In this document: positions 44,110 to 55,665 of the stretch, in pieces
Layout of the letters: every line of letters starts with the position of its first letter
Position numbering within the stretch: the stretch's first letter is position 1
Assembly: GCA_905178155.1 (NCBI GenBank)
Contig: CAJINV010000005.1
Coordinates: 4,632,918 to 4,696,917 of the forward strand
Reading direction: 5' to 3'
DNA: 64,000 nt
DNA from: Amoebophrya sp. A120
Taxonomy: Eukaryota; Sar; Dinophyceae; Syndiniales; Amoebophryaceae
Program-made: the position numbers and the translations under genes
Notes under the pieces: model-generated
Database searches by the model: none
What the model was told of the DNA's origin: nothing
What the model saw: the letters and a program-made list of their open reading frames with translations, nothing else

Positions 44110-44846
44110 ACTTCTGAATTCTTGAAAGAACTGTAGCTCCTAGAGATGTTGAACTGTACTAGCGGCCACGACTTGGGTAGGGAGCCACTCGGGAGGCGGA
44201 GGTCGTGAGCTACGAATGAATTCTGTTGACTAGTTGGCTTTACTCCCTGTCGCCCGCTACGAGGCAGCTCTTGGGTCAACGTTGAGAGTAGAAATCATCT
44301 GATGTGCTGTGCTCGCTTCTTTTTAAAGGCGTCGAGCGGGTTGTTGTATAAAACTGTAGTTTTAGATGAACTTTGTTGTACTACTTGTACTTACGTGGGT
44401 AGAAGAAGTTCTATAATTTTCATTTGAGAGTAGAAGTCTGAGACTAGAAAGTTTCAACGTGGTGAGCAGTAGTCACTGCGATTCGGTAAAATAAACCTTT
44501 GGTTGCTGAAGGACAGCACACAGCAGTCATTGTCGTAAAAATAAAGTAAATTTGGATTGGAACTACGGCAACTTTGCCGGAAAAATCCTTTTGGTTTCTC
44601 CACTTGGAGTTGGATCATGTCGATGTTGTAGCGAAAAAAATGCGTCAGAATAAAGAACCTTTTTAACCAGTAAAGACCTTGAGTGCAGCGTCAGAAAGAA
44701 CGAATCTCCTCATGAGGATCAACATCTTGTAGCCGGGGATCATTAACGTCATCGGCTCCTTCTCCGAGGACAATAGGTAAGAAGTTATCTCCGTTCGATG
44801 GCATTCGAGTAGAAGGACCTCTGAAGATGTCCCGTGAAGATTAACA

Positions 44847-46918
44847 TCAGTCGCGGTGTTGGACATCGCAATTGAGTTGAAAAGTCTCACCAATCTCCTG
44901 TTCCAGTTTCTGAATTGCCTTAGCACACGCCCGAGCCTCCGCCGAAAGCTGTTGCTTTTTCGCTTGCGATATCCAGTGCAAATATGTCTGGGTCTCCTGG
45001 GAAAAACCTGTAATGCTGAGTGGTCATCATTCACTGGGCCTTCAACTGTACCTGTAGCGAAGCATGACAAGAAATTCATCTTTCGCTCTCTCAAGTCTCA
45101 TGCTGCGTAGTGCGCATTACAAACTGCGAGTTTGGTCGTGCACGACGGAGGTGTAAGTACCACCGCTTCTGCTGCTTGAATATGTATGCAATACTTGCAG
45201 CTTGTTTTTCAGGCAAAATTTTTATGCCAGACACACAATACACCCACAACGAACCTTTCTTCATCTAGACCCAGACGCAGACATATTTGCAATGCATATT
45301 TGCTTGACCTTTCCCGCGAAAAACAGCGGCGGCTACCCCGCCCACGGCCGCGCCGGCCCCCGCGGCGGCTACAGCAACCGGCTCACCCGCACCGGTGCAG
45401 CGAGCCACGTTACAAGCCAAATTAGCTACTGCACATCCAGCCGCGAACATTTCAGCCATTCGCTGTCCGGTTTCATCCCTTTCGATGGCCATACGATGAG
45501 GGTCCTGCTGCTGCTGCTTAATGATTTCTTGCTTCCGCTATCCCACGAAAAAACTGTTTCACTGTGATGCTGGTTTTGCAAGATCCGCATCACAAGTTTG
45601 CTACACATGACACAGAAAATTTGCCATGCGCGCTTTCCAAGGGGGAATACGCTTAAAAATCCAATGCCTCGCAGGTGTAGCAAGACAAATAGTTCTGTGC
45701 TCCATTCTATGCATCACAAGTTCACAGTGAAACAGTTTTTTCTTGCGATATCCGCTTCAGAATCTGCAGTAGCTCACGCCGGTCCTGGCGAACCGTGTTC
45801 TCTAACTTTCTGATTTCGCGGCGGAGTCTATCGTAAGGAAAAATCCCCCCTCCCCATATTGAAAACGTATCCGTCTGAAAATTTGTGATGCGCATTTGTG
45901 ACCTCAAATCCTGTCGGTCTTGCAAGAAGGCAAGTCCAGAGAGCGCCCCGCATTTTGCAGGCGGTTTGTGATGCTGTTGGGCTTAGAGCATACACGTTTG
46001 TCATGCTAGGCACCTACGTCAAAACCTCTCGACTGAGGCTTGGCATATGCCTGCAGTCCTCTATTGCAAGACAAATGTGATTTGTGTACGGAAATCCAGC
46101 ATCAGAAACTTCGTTTCGATATGGGGAGGGGGGATTTTTCATTTTGATAGAGTCTTTGCCCTTGACGGCTCCACCGAAACTCCTGCGCCCCATATACAAT
46201 ACCCATTCCGCAGCCCACAACAACCGCAGCGGCCCCCCCAACGGCACAACCGCCAAAGCAGGTGCTTGCAACGGGGGTAGGGTAACTATGCACAGTTGTC
46301 GCGGCAAGGGTGTTTAGGCCACCGCAGACCGCGGGCGACGCCCCCATACCAGCAATCAGCTGGCCTTTTTTTTTGCCCCGTGTCGGGTTCCGCTCCTTCA
46401 CCTTGCGTTCCAGTTCCCGCGCTTTTCCCTTCAGCTGGCATATTCGCTCTAGATTTTCTTCAATCCGGCGTCGCAGCCGCCGCTCGGCATCGTTTAGTAC
46501 TTCCTATCCATTGCAAAAGTATCGCACTCGAAGAAATGCATTGCAAATTTCCCCAGCATGAGGTGGTAATGCGGATTTACTTTTAGAAAAAAATTTGTAA
46601 TGCATGATTGCAATAGTACGAGTGCGATATTTATTTTGCACAGGATACTTCCTTTGTGACAACCGGAGTTGGAGTTTTAGGAACTCCTGCCCAGCGAGGT
46701 GGACGAGGTGGACCGGCGAGGGTAACCGCGAAAGGACCACCCTTCTGATCCGGCGAGGCGGACCGACCACGCGACTCCGCCGAAGAAGACGCTTGAACCC
46801 GCACCGCCGAAACGAGGCTCACTTCAGTCGACGTCAGGTTCAGCAACGAGGAGAAAAGCACCGAGCTGCCGGCAACGGCGCCAGCGGCTGCCAACTTCGT
46901 AAATACAGACGGGGCCAT
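44847..46918 (-). CDS. gene M1: secreted coiled-coil protein with the M leader, 5 exons (346 residues)
   Basis: Family not recognised. Exons 46918-46648, 46505-46150, 45829-45751, 45539-45302 and 44966-44847. Subtracting one TSD per junction gives 1041 bp, an exact codon multiple. ATG 46918 opens the leader MAPSVFTKLAAAGAVAGSS, hydrophobic to about residue 38 (signal peptide or anchor), shared with M2 and M3. Then come a Ser/Pro/Arg-rich stretch, a charged helix (ERRLRRRIEENLERICQLKG), a Gly/Ala/Cys segment able to span a membrane (GGCAVGGAAAVVVGCGMGIV), another charged helix (LRREIRKLENTVRQDRRELL), a second Ala/Gly stretch, and a final helix ending CDVQHRD. Alternating coiled coils and Gly/Ala hydrophobic segments suggest a membrane-associated structural or effector-like role, but that is a guess. 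Four introners of four different families interrupt it. Confidence 0.7.
44967..45301 (-). mobile_element. family A introner, M1 intron 4
   Basis: TSD GCTTG (44962-44966, 45302-45306). It contains the family A motif (AAATATGTCTGGGTC../..GACATATTTGC), with a few extra bases outside each end. Removal gives ..GKGQAKKQQLSAE.. in frame. Confidence 0.75.
45540..45750 (-). mobile_element. family I introner, M1 intron 3
   Basis: TSD TCCGCT (45534-45539, 45751-45756). Ends ATCCCACGAAAAAACTG../..CAGTTTTTTCTTGCGATA. Removal gives ..ILKRKQEIIKQQQ.. in frame. Confidence 0.9.
45830..46149 (-). mobile_element. family J introner, M1 intron 2
   Basis: TSD GAGTCT (45824-45829, 46150-46155). Ends ATCGTAAGGAAAAATCCCCC../..GGGGATTTTTCATTTTGATA. 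Removal gives ..RQGQRLRREIRK.. in frame. Confidence 0.9.
46506..46647 (-). mobile_element. family C introner, M1 intron 1
   Basis: TSD CTTCCT (46500-46505, 46648-46653). Ends ATCCATTGCAAAAGTATCGC../..TTTTGCACAGGATA. Removal gives ..VVTKEVLNDAERR.. in frame. Confidence 0.9.
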
Positions 46919-49547
46919 TTTTGTTTCGGGTAGAAATTTACTATACTGCACGACGAGAACAACCTCGGAGTCAATTTCTTCGCTTTTCGTTGTAGACAAG
47001 GACGGAGGAAATAGTAGGAAAAATTAACAGGTAGTTTTGAGTGCGTCTAATTTCGATCAGAAATACGGGTACTACTAGGTGTAGGAGTAGGTTGTGATTG
47101 TAAGTAATATAACAAACTCTATGTTGGTGGAATCGAAGACGTACTCGTCAGTGCAAAGAAAGATGAAGGCTACTTACACAACTGTGCTCACAGTGTGGTC
47201 CTCTAAGTGCTTGCCGGTGTAGCTTGTGTCGATTAGGGTGGTTTTTGCTGAGCTTCGTACTAGCTATGACAGGCAGAAGGTGTTTAAAGGTGTGGTCTAG
47301 GAACGTTAAAAGCAAGCGCTTCAAGTTGGAACTGTGTGTCGAGCTGTTGGGAAATAGTCCCAATCCTGTCTGGCAGTGGTCGTTGGATCGTACTCGAGAG
47401 AACACAGGGCGTGCTCCACGTCTAGTCTCCATGAGCGGAGTGCATCTAGCTACGATGGCACGACGTGCATTGCTAATCTCTATTCGGTAACAAATAGCCA
47501 TCTTGGCCCTGTCTAGTGTGTTCAGGTTTTCATGTGAATGGTGTGCATCTATTTCCCTATCTGGTGCCCTATACATTTATGATTTTCTATGAACCTAGCT
47601 ACTTTGCATGATCTCCCTACCTGTTTCGTAGGCCTATGATCCTCATGAGTTCTTGCACAATTTGGATCCACGACATTAGTAGGATTGGGGATTTTACCGA
47701 TCCAAACACGAGCAGTTTATTGAATCTCCGGGATCATTCATTAAGTTCAACAACGCATTGCGTTACGATTTCCCACCGAGATACTTTCTCTCAGAAGCGG
47801 AATCAAAAAACTTCGGCGACAACACGTATCCTGTTTCTTGTAGACCGAGCTGCATTTCTAGATCCCACCTCACCACTTTCGAGACCGATAACACTATCAC
47901 TAGACCATGAGACATATGAAATCCAACTCGACACTAAATTCATTCAGATTTCTCTTTGCACCAACAACAGGAGGGGCTTATGAATGTAAATAAATGCGGA
48001 GGATTTTTTGGATCATTTGCAGGACCATTTTAATTGCAGCGTGCTGATCATGTGCTGACTTTTTATCACTCGCTCTTGCGTCAGATCTTCTTTACCACAT
48101 AATTCTGGTTCTGATGGATCTGGGTAAGGTGGTCTACTCTGCAGCAAATAAATTGAAATGGAAATAATTTCTGATCCACATCGTTATCGAAAACGAGAGT
48201 AGTATCCCAGTGAAATGAAAACCGACGAAGAACAGCGTAGTTATTTTGCAGCGAACAGTAAACTGGTGTGTGCTCAACACGACGCACAGTGCGACGCGAT
48301 GCGCATGGTACTCAGACAATGCGACCACTCTGCTTCGTCTGTATAATGATCACGGAGGCGGGTCATACGTCATGTAGCTCTAGGAGCCACACAACATACA
48401 TCTTCACGTCAACATCGTACATCGTACATAATCACGTACTTTTTCCACTCTCTGATGATCATCTTCCATGCAGCTAGAATTTTTTTTTACAGTAGAATAG
48501 CACTGTCATCCTTCTCCTGCTCCTGCTCTTGTATGTGCGACGAAGCACGAGGGTGTAGTACACAACTTCTGCGCTCGTGCGTGCACAAGAAATGGAGCAA
48601 CATCTTCAATGCGTCGCGAGAGTTACCGTCTTCAAACAAGTTGGCCTTCTTTATGCTAGAAGGTTTGGGCTACAGGGTCATTTCATCGCGTCCTGCTTCT
48701 CAGGAAACGACGAAACGAAATAAAACGTGGACCAAGAATCTGCGGCGGAAATGAACACACGAGAGCAATGAAGTTGAGTGCGAAATAAGCTCTGCTCTAT
48801 GCGCGTTTCGCAAAAAAACCATGCTTGATGTTCCCCTACGTAGACGCACTAGCGAAATTCTGCACAAGTACGGCTCCTTTTGGGTGCTTGCTAAAGGACC
48901 TCATGCGTTCTGGACCACACCAATGGACCAGAAAGGTCTCATCCTCACTTGTCGCTGTCAACCCGTCCACGGAGCCTGACAGACAACACAAAATAAAACC
49001 TTCACTGGCATCAACTACCCGATCACGACTACTGAAAAGAAGTCATGGAATTTTTATACAAGCGAGGAGCATGGTGGTCCTGATTTAAATTAAATCGATA
49101 CCGAAGATTTTTGATAAATAAATTCTTACAAAGATGATTAAATAAAAGACTGCCGGCATCGCAGATTTTAATACTAGTGTGTGCCTCGAGATACATACAT
49201 ACATACAGGTAGGAGCTAACTGAGCCCCGAGGCTGCTGACGAGAGTGTTGTTTTTGAAAAAGTAAAAGTTCGCTCTGCCTGCCACGACTACGAAGCTCTG
49301 TCGTCGTCGTGAAAAGAGAAAAATAAAAAGTTGTTTTTGAGAAAAGCGGAAGCTGTTTCTGTGAAAAGAGAAAATTAAAATAAAGTCTTTCTGTTGTCAA
49401 GAACCAGCTGAAATTCTCACAGTTACTGCTTGCTGCGGTCTACTTTATGTATTTCTTAGAATTGAAGAACCCGATCGAAAATTCATCCTCCGGAGCTACC
49501 AAGAACCCCCCGTATCCTCCCGTAATGGGTGGAAAATGAACCTACCC
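46919..49547. other. intergenic between M2 and M1
   Basis: 46919-48770 is the upstream region of M1 and aligns with 53532-54840 upstream of M2, and partly with 56311-56530 upstream of M3. It contains a solo LTR (47345-47708). 48780-49547 shows nothing I can call. Confidence 0.5.
47345..47708. mobile_element. solo LTR-like insertion, copia-like ends
   Basis: 364 bp starting TGTTGGGAAATAGTCCC and ending CCAAACA, flanked by CGAGC (47340-47344, 47709-47713). The duplicated segment upstream of M2 has one CGAGC at 53876-53880 and no insert. TG..CA ends, a 5-bp TSD and the TGTTGGGAAA start fit an LTR of Ty1/copia type. No internal retrotransposon sequence is present. Confidence 0.7.
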
Positions 49548-52500
49548 TCAATTCCATGCCGGAATCCATGCCGTGGGTGTGGGCAGGATCTGACCGTGCC
49601 ACATCCGCGCAGCGTCTCCAGGCCTCACTTGCACATGTGGGAGGGGAATGTACCGTATGACAGTGCACAACTCCCCCTGCTCCCCCTCATTTCATTTGTA
49701 TTTTTGCACGAACAGCAATACAAGCGTCGGCAAGATGAATTCAGGTTTTGCATCACAAATTCACTCAGGATTATAGGGCTGTTCAAGCTGCCAGGACTTG
49801 TCATGCAAAAAGTGCGAAGAGGCAATAAACCAAAGGGAAAGGGTGGCTTTGGTATTTCGCATGACAAATGAGGGGGAGGGGGCGTTGTGCACTCTCATAT
49901 CCCGTCGTTCCAGAATCAGGCGGAATTCGCCCAAAGCATATCAACATGAAAAATCCCCTCTCCCCATAATATTCAAAGTGGAATTTTTTGTGTAGTAGCA
50001 TGATTTGTGATCACAAATCCATTTGTGATGCTGGTAGGGAAGGGATGCGGCCTGTAGTGCTGTCTGGCACGGGCAAGCCTTGCCTCGCCAGTATGACAGA
50101 GACCACCCACTGCATATCCTAGAACAGCATGACAAAGTCAAAGTTCCTGAAAATAGGCCGCAGGTGTGATGTCCCTTTACCTTCCAGCAAAAATACAAGT
50201 GGATTTCTGTACACAAATCGCGCATCAGAAATCTCCTTTTGGTCTGGGGAGGGGGGATCATGTTTCCTCACAATAAAACATGGTCCCTTACAAGTGCTTT
50301 CGTGTGAAGCTTTCCCATCTCGATATAGGCACGCTTCGTATCCTCATTCATCTCACCGAACCCTGGCGACCCGAGTAAAATCCGCATCCACTCTTCCAGC
50401 TCACTGAAGTCGTTCGGGTCCTCGTTGAGTGGGAAAGGAAGGGGCTTGTTTCTAAACAATGTCTCCGCACCACCAATTGTTGAGTTCAACGATGTATTAC
50501 CGACTAGGGGGGCGAGTGGCTCACGGGAGGAAGCATGTTGGCCAGCCACAGTCTTCACTTGCGTTGTCCTCAGGCAGTCGTGCATCCAGCGAGCCAAATC
50601 TATCGTGTGGTTTTTCCGGATCAGCGCGAGACAAAACTTTGTGTGGGTATCAAAGACAAAAATGTCTGGGTCTGGGAAGTCATGCTTGTCTGGCATGGCA
50701 AAAGAGCTTGTGATGCGTGTCCAAGAAGAGACCCTTTTGCCTGTCATGCAAGAACGCAGTTTCTCAGGCGAAAAACAGAACACAAAGAAGCGCAGACATT
50801 TCTCGTCATGCTTGGCTGTGCATTACAGACCATTCACTATTCCCAACACAGCATTACAATTTTCCAGACCCAGACGTTTTTGCAGTTGATAGTGGGTCGC
50901 CCACTGCCATTCAACGATGGCATCCAGGATTTCCCACGAAAAAAGTGTTTTACAGTTACACATTTGCTGTCAATTCAGCAACACAACTGGCTCTGCATGA
51001 GAGAGAAAATTTACAATGCAAAAATCCTACGGGAAAACACCTACGAACAAACGAGGCTCTTATAATATGCATATCCTGCATGACAGAGCTTGTCTGTCTT
51101 GCTTGGTCTGCAACACAATGTGTAACTGTAACACTTTTTTCTTGCGATACAGGATTTTCCTGCTCCAGTCGGTGTGGGGCTGACTCGCTTCGAGCACCTG
51201 ACGCACTTGCTCCTCCTCTCCTATTCTCCGACGCCATTCTTGTGAAAGCACGCTCAGTGCGGCCTCGGTGTGGGGGAGATGAGACGCGAAGGCGCCGTTA
51301 CTATCAAAATGCATCCACGACTCTCCTACCTGTGGTTGCTGGACTGATCCTCGCCGTCCGAAATGCTTGCTCGATTCCAAGGAGAATGCTGGACCGACCC
51401 GGTTTCTTGACGTCTCCCCTTTGAAGAGCAGGTCTAAAGCTTCAACCACGCGACATTCGTCTGACACCAAAAACCAGAGTCTGCTTCTGTCCTCGGCAAA
51501 AAAATGCCCGTTCCTTCGTCTGTGGAAATGTCCACTCCACTCATTTCGGTTTCCCTCGCGCTCGGGGCTCACTATATCGTGGTCTATTTTGCGCCATATG
51601 TCTGCGTAATTTTCACCATACTTTCTCGCATGGTCACTGATCGTGCCTGACAAAACAGGCACCCTGGTTTCCACTCCTACCCTGGTTTCTTCTCGGCCGG
51701 CAGCTAGCCATTCCTTGCGCGCCGCGTAGCGCAGCTTGAAGAGGGCGTATCCTGTGCAAAAGTACTATCGTCCTCGTCGCATTAAAAAAAAAGTGCAGTC
51801 ATGAATTACAAATCTTTTATTTTCTCTGGGTGAAAAAAATTCCGCATCGCAAATTTCATTTCTGATGCTGAGGAAATTTGTAATGCAAAAAGTCATATAA
51901 TGCTACTGCTAGTACGATAGATACTTTTGCAGTGCATAGGACCCGCATTATCGCAATTTTCAAAACTTTGTTCAGTTCATCGTGAAAGCCCCCCTCTGCG
52001 TCGAAAAGTCCGTTAAGCCGGAGCAGTCCATTGTTCGTGGTTGGTCCATTCTGTAGATAGGATATTCTTGTGGGGGCGCTACGTGGTTCGTTAGCGCCGT
52101 TCTGAAGTGGTCGTTCACCACGGCACAGAGGACACGTGGGACTGCGGTTAGGACGCGCGTTCGCCCACCCTTGATCGCACGCGGTCGTCCACCTTTGATC
52201 GCATTCTGCGCAGAAGTTCTGATCCACTATGGCGTTCTCAACTGTTACATTCTCACCTGTATACATGATTTTTTGTCATGCAAATTTACCACCAAGATCG
52301 CCACGATTAAGCTGCTTCGCATGACAAATATCCGAAGGGCTAAACAGCGTCGAAATCTGTGCCAAATCTGTAATGCAAGAGGCGCAATCTTCCCCCTTTG
52401 GCTTTCACTCTCGCCGTTCTTGCATTACAAATTCATGTAACAGTTGAGAAAGTAACATTTGAGAACGCCATATGCACGCGGTGTCCGTTCGGACACAATG

Positions 52501-53531
52501 CTTCTCCACCTGTCCGTCGCTCGCATTCTTCTATATCCAACAGAAAAAGATTGTATAGTTTGTGATGCGCAACATGTTGTACTAAGAAAGATGATTGCGT
52601 CAGCGTCTGTCATGCTGGTCATGCATTCATTTTTGTAGGGTCAATCAATGCAAGTGCGTTTTCACGTGCGATCTCCGAACGTCGACAGCTTTTATTTGCT
52701 GTCAACGACCTGGCAGATTTGTAAAAATGCTGGCCCAGCAAAAAACAACAAATCTGAGTCTTTTTTTCTTGGATATTGTAGACAAATGGCGCACTCGAAG
52801 GTTTCTGGAGTGCTTTGATCACCCGCGTTATCAAATGTAAAAGTGTCTGGGTCTGGAAGAATGCAACTTGTCATGCTAAATCTGAAGCATGCAAAAATCT
52901 GTGTTGCATGATTACCAAAAGGTGTCCAGTTTTAACCAAGTCGGGAGGGAGTTTCTCACGCAGGATAGGCATGAGAGAGATCGCACGGAAGCTGTCATGC
53001 TAGGTCCTGCATTCCAGGCCTCATGGGTCATGGAAAAGCTGCATGACAAATCGAGCATTCCTCCAGACCCAGACATTTTTGCATTTGATATTCAGGAACT
53101 CCTTCTACCGCTGGACGATCGACAGCAGCCGATTCCGTGCCAGAGCTGCTCGAAGGTGGAGCACGACTCGAGGACGAACTAGTTGTACCCAAAGTCGCAC
53201 CAGGACGTTCGCCCTCGGCTTGCACATCACGCGCCGACGAGGAGCGACGACGCGCCGACGAGGTGGACCGACGCGCCGGCGAGGAGCGACGACGCGCCGA
53301 CGAGGTGGATCGACGCGCCGACGAGGTGGACTGACGCGGCGACAGGGACCGACCATGCGCCGGCGAGGTGGACCGACCACGGGGCCCCGCCGAAGAAGAC
53401 GCGAGAACCCGCACTGCCGACACGAGGATCACCGAACTCGTCGTCAGGTTCAGCAACGATGAGAAATAAAGCACCGAGCTGCCGGCAACTACGCCAGCGG
53501 CTGCCAACTTCGTAAATACAGACGGGGCCAT
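49548..53531 (-). CDS. gene M2: RING-type zinc-finger protein with the M leader, 9 exons
   Basis: Exons 53531-53091, 52828-52777, 52533-52475, 52227-51939, 51747-51150, 50931-50892, 50648-50276, 49938-49902 and 49656-49548, about 650 residues. ATG 53531 opens the leader shared with M1 and M3 (MAPSVFTKLAAAGVVAGSS). A Ser/Arg/Ala repeat region (STSSARRRSS units) follows, then a cysteine/histidine cluster assembled across three exons: FECAICLQ.., ALCPNGHRVDQNFCAEC, and TCPLCRGE. This is the C..C-C..H-C..C-C..C order of a RING finger, with a wider gap than usual between His and the third Cys pair. RING proteins commonly act as E3 ubiquitin ligases. Combined with a leader peptide, this suggests a membrane-linked ligase, which is inference. 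The remaining ~400 residues match nothing I know. It ends ..AWIPAWN-stop. Eight introners from seven families (A twice, plus K, H, C, I, J and F) interrupt it. Confidence 0.65.
49657..49901 (-). mobile_element. family F introner, M2 intron 8
   Basis: TSD CCGT (49653-49656, 49902-49905). Ends ATGACAGTGCACAACTCCCC../..GTTGTGCACTCTCAT. Removal gives ..ILERRYIPLPHVQ.. in frame. Confidence 0.8.
49939..50275 (-). mobile_element. family J introner, M2 intron 7
   Basis: Ends TATCAACATGAAAAATCCCC../..GGGGGGATCATG..CAATA. Flanks AAGCA/AAACA (49934-49938, 50276-50280), a TSD with one mismatch. Removal gives ..VRDHVLGEFRLIL.. in frame. Confidence 0.75.
50649..50891 (-). mobile_element. family A introner, M2 intron 6
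   Basis: TSD GTGGGT (50643-50648, 50892-50897). Ends ATCAAAGACAAAAATGTC../..GACGTTTTTGCAGTTGATA. Removal gives ..EWQWATHTKFCLA.. in frame. Confidence 0.9.
50932..51149 (-). mobile_element. family I introner, M2 intron 5
   Basis: TSD CAGGATT (50925-50931, 51150-51156). Ends TCCCACGAAAAAAGTGTT../..ACACTTTTTTCTTGCGATA. Removal gives ..WSRKILDAIVEW.. in frame. Confidence 0.85.
51748..51938 (-). mobile_element. family C introner, M2 intron 4
   Basis: Ends TATCCTGTGCAAAAGTAC../..ATACTTTTGCAGTGCATA. The TSD is weak (GGGCG / GGACC), but removal with a 5-bp overlap gives ..IMRVLFKLRY.. in frame. Confidence 0.7.
52228..52474 (-). mobile_element. family H introner, M2 intron 3, inside the RING
   Basis: Ends TATGGCGTTCTCAA../..TTGAGAACGCCATA(TG), flanked by CAC (52225-52227, 52475-52477). 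Removal joins CPNGHR to VDQNFCAEC in frame. Confidence 0.8.
52534..52776 (-). mobile_element. family K introner, M2 intron 2, inside the RING
   Basis: Ends TATCCAACAGAAAAAGA../..TCTTTTTTTCTTGGATA, flanked by TTCTA / TTGTA (one mismatch). Removal joins ECAICLQ to ECERRTGGEALC in frame. It is the only member of this family I see in the window. Confidence 0.7.
52829..53090 (-). mobile_element. family A introner, M2 intron 1
   Basis: Ends TATCAAATGTAAAAGTG../..TTTTGCATTTGATA. No convincing direct repeat flanks it, so it may have been altered by recombination. It is very similar inside to 2664-2926. Confidence 0.8.
53233..53385 (-). repeat. coding minisatellite in M2
   Basis: Short repeats of GCGCCGACGAGG.GGA and related 18-bp units encode Arg/Ser/Ala blocks (RRSTSSAR type). 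M1 and M3 carry only remnants of this block, so repeat number is evolving within the family. Confidence 0.7.
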
Positions 53532-55665
53532 TTTAGATTGTTTTGGGGTAGAAATTATAGTGCACGAGGACAAGCTCGGAATCAAATTTTTCGCTAGACA
53601 ACGGAGACAAATAAAAACCTCCGGGTTTATTGGCAACTATACACGTGGTTTTGAGTGCCTCAGATCAGAAATACGTACTCTTGTTTAGTGCAAAGATAGA
53701 TGCAGCCTAGACAACCGTCTAGTGTGGTCTAGAAGTAAGTGCTTGTCGGTGTAGCTTGTGTCGATTAGGGTAGTAGTTTTTGCTGAGTTTCGTAAAAAGC
53801 TATGCCAGGCAGCAGGTGTTTAAAGGTGTGGTCTAAGAACGTTAAAAGCAAGAGCTTCAAGTTGGAACTGTGTGTCGAGCAGTTTATTGAATCTCCGAGA
53901 TCAACATTCACCAATATCAACAACGCATTGCCTTACAATTATTTCCCACCGAGATACTTTTTTGCAGATCAATATCAAAAAATTTCGGGCACAACACGTA
54001 TTCTGTAGACCGAGCTGCGTTTTTAGATCCTCCCTCACCACTTTTGAGACCGATAACAGTAGACCATGAGAATTATGAGGTGCAACTCGACACTAAATTC
54101 ATTCAGATTTCTCTTTGCACGACCAACAGGAGGGGCTCATGAATGTAAAATGCGGAGGATTTTTTGGATCATTTGCAGGACCATTTTGATTGCAGCGTGC
54201 TGATCATGTGCTGACTTTTTATCGCTCGCTCTTGCGTCAGATCTTGCTCAACAAATAAAAAATTCTGGCTCTGATAGATCTGAGTGGGGTCTACTCTGCA
54301 GCAAATTGAAACGAAAATATCTGATCCATATCGTCAACATCGAAAGCCAGACTATTACCCCAATGAAATGAAAACCGACGTGGGAGCGGAGTTATTTTGC
54401 ACCAGCGAACAGTAACTACTGCGTGCTCCCGACTTCGCACAGTGCGCCGCGATGCGCATAGTACTACAGACAATACGACTTCGTTTCGTCTCTAACCATA
54501 ATGATCACGGAGGCGGGTCATACGTCATGTAGCTCTAGCCACACAAGATAGGTCCTGACGTCAACATCGTACATCGTACATAATCACGTACTTTTCCCCC
54601 TCTCTGATGATCATCTTCCATGCAGCTAGAATTTTTTTTTTACAGTAGAATAGCACTGTCATCATTATCTTGCTCCTGCTCTTGTATGTGCGAAGCATGA
54701 TGGTGTAGTACACAACTTCTGCGCTCGTGCGTGCACAAGAAATGGAGCAACATCTTCAATGCGTCGCGAGAGTTACCGTCTTCAAACGAGTTGGCCTTCT
54801 TTATGCTAGAAGACTGGGCTACAGGGTTAAGTTATTTCATCGCGTCCTGCTTCTCATACATTTCCTTTTACTGCTTGGTTTAACCAGTAGTACGCAATCA
54901 ACTTCAATAAAAACACTGTTTTTAACAAGGTTATTTGTTGGTCATTTATTATCCTGCTGAGATCTTCGCAAGACTGACCTGCTACACGCGGTTTTGGTTC
55001 TTCTCCAAAACTCGCGCTCTTCTTATACGAAAAGAATACTGTTGGCTTACAATTAGTTGGATGTCCTTGTCCATCCAAAACAAATCATACAAATGCTTTA
55101 CTTCTTTCACGTACTTACTATAGAATTATACCTACTGGGTGCCGCAATAGAGACTCTGCGGCCCGTAAAGTATTTTTGTACTTCTCAATTTTACTAAGTA
55201 CTTCTTGTTGAATAGTGAAGAACGCAACAAAGCACGATAAAGAGCAGGCTAACAGCTTCGCTCCACGACATAAAATCAACTTTGCTTTCTTGCGCAACAC
55301 AATTCATGGATTCACCATCCATGTCGAGGAAGACCAGGCACTTGCCCCCCGTAGAAGTACCTCCTGTTTAACTTCTATAAAGCACTTATTTATTAAGTAT
55401 AAGGAACAATCAGGGTAGCAGAGCCGGAATGATCTCTACTATACAACTTAGAAATATATCATGAAAACAACAAAGTCCAGCGTGAGAACATCGTCTATCA
55501 AGTTCTTGTAGATGCAATAGTACTAAAACATAGTTAGAAGAGATCTTCCGCCAGCGGAAGTCGAAGACCTAGCGCGCGCCGTCCGGGTCTGACCGGTGTC
55601 CCGGGCATGAGAATTATTTACGGCACGGGGGGAAACCCTCCTTGCTGGTCGAGGTCGAGGACGCC
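53532..55665. other. intergenic between M3 and M2
   Basis: 53532-54840 is the M2 upstream region, duplicated from (or to) 46940-48770; the solo LTR of that copy is absent here. 54840-55665 shows nothing I can call. Confidence 0.5.

Larger units (their letters stand above)
38435..44846. other. gene-poor region between gene L and M1
   Basis: No gene is supported. It contains two inserts with long direct repeats, a long palindrome and a tandem repeat (listed separately). 42402-42500 resembles 56900-57000 (shared TCATTCTGATC.., AAAAAACCGAC), so part of it is duplicated flank of the M genes. Confidence 0.45.

Noticed and set aside
47148-47576. 142-residue minus-strand frame upstream of M1
   Set aside because: More than half lies inside the solo LTR, and the duplicated segment without the LTR does not keep the frame.
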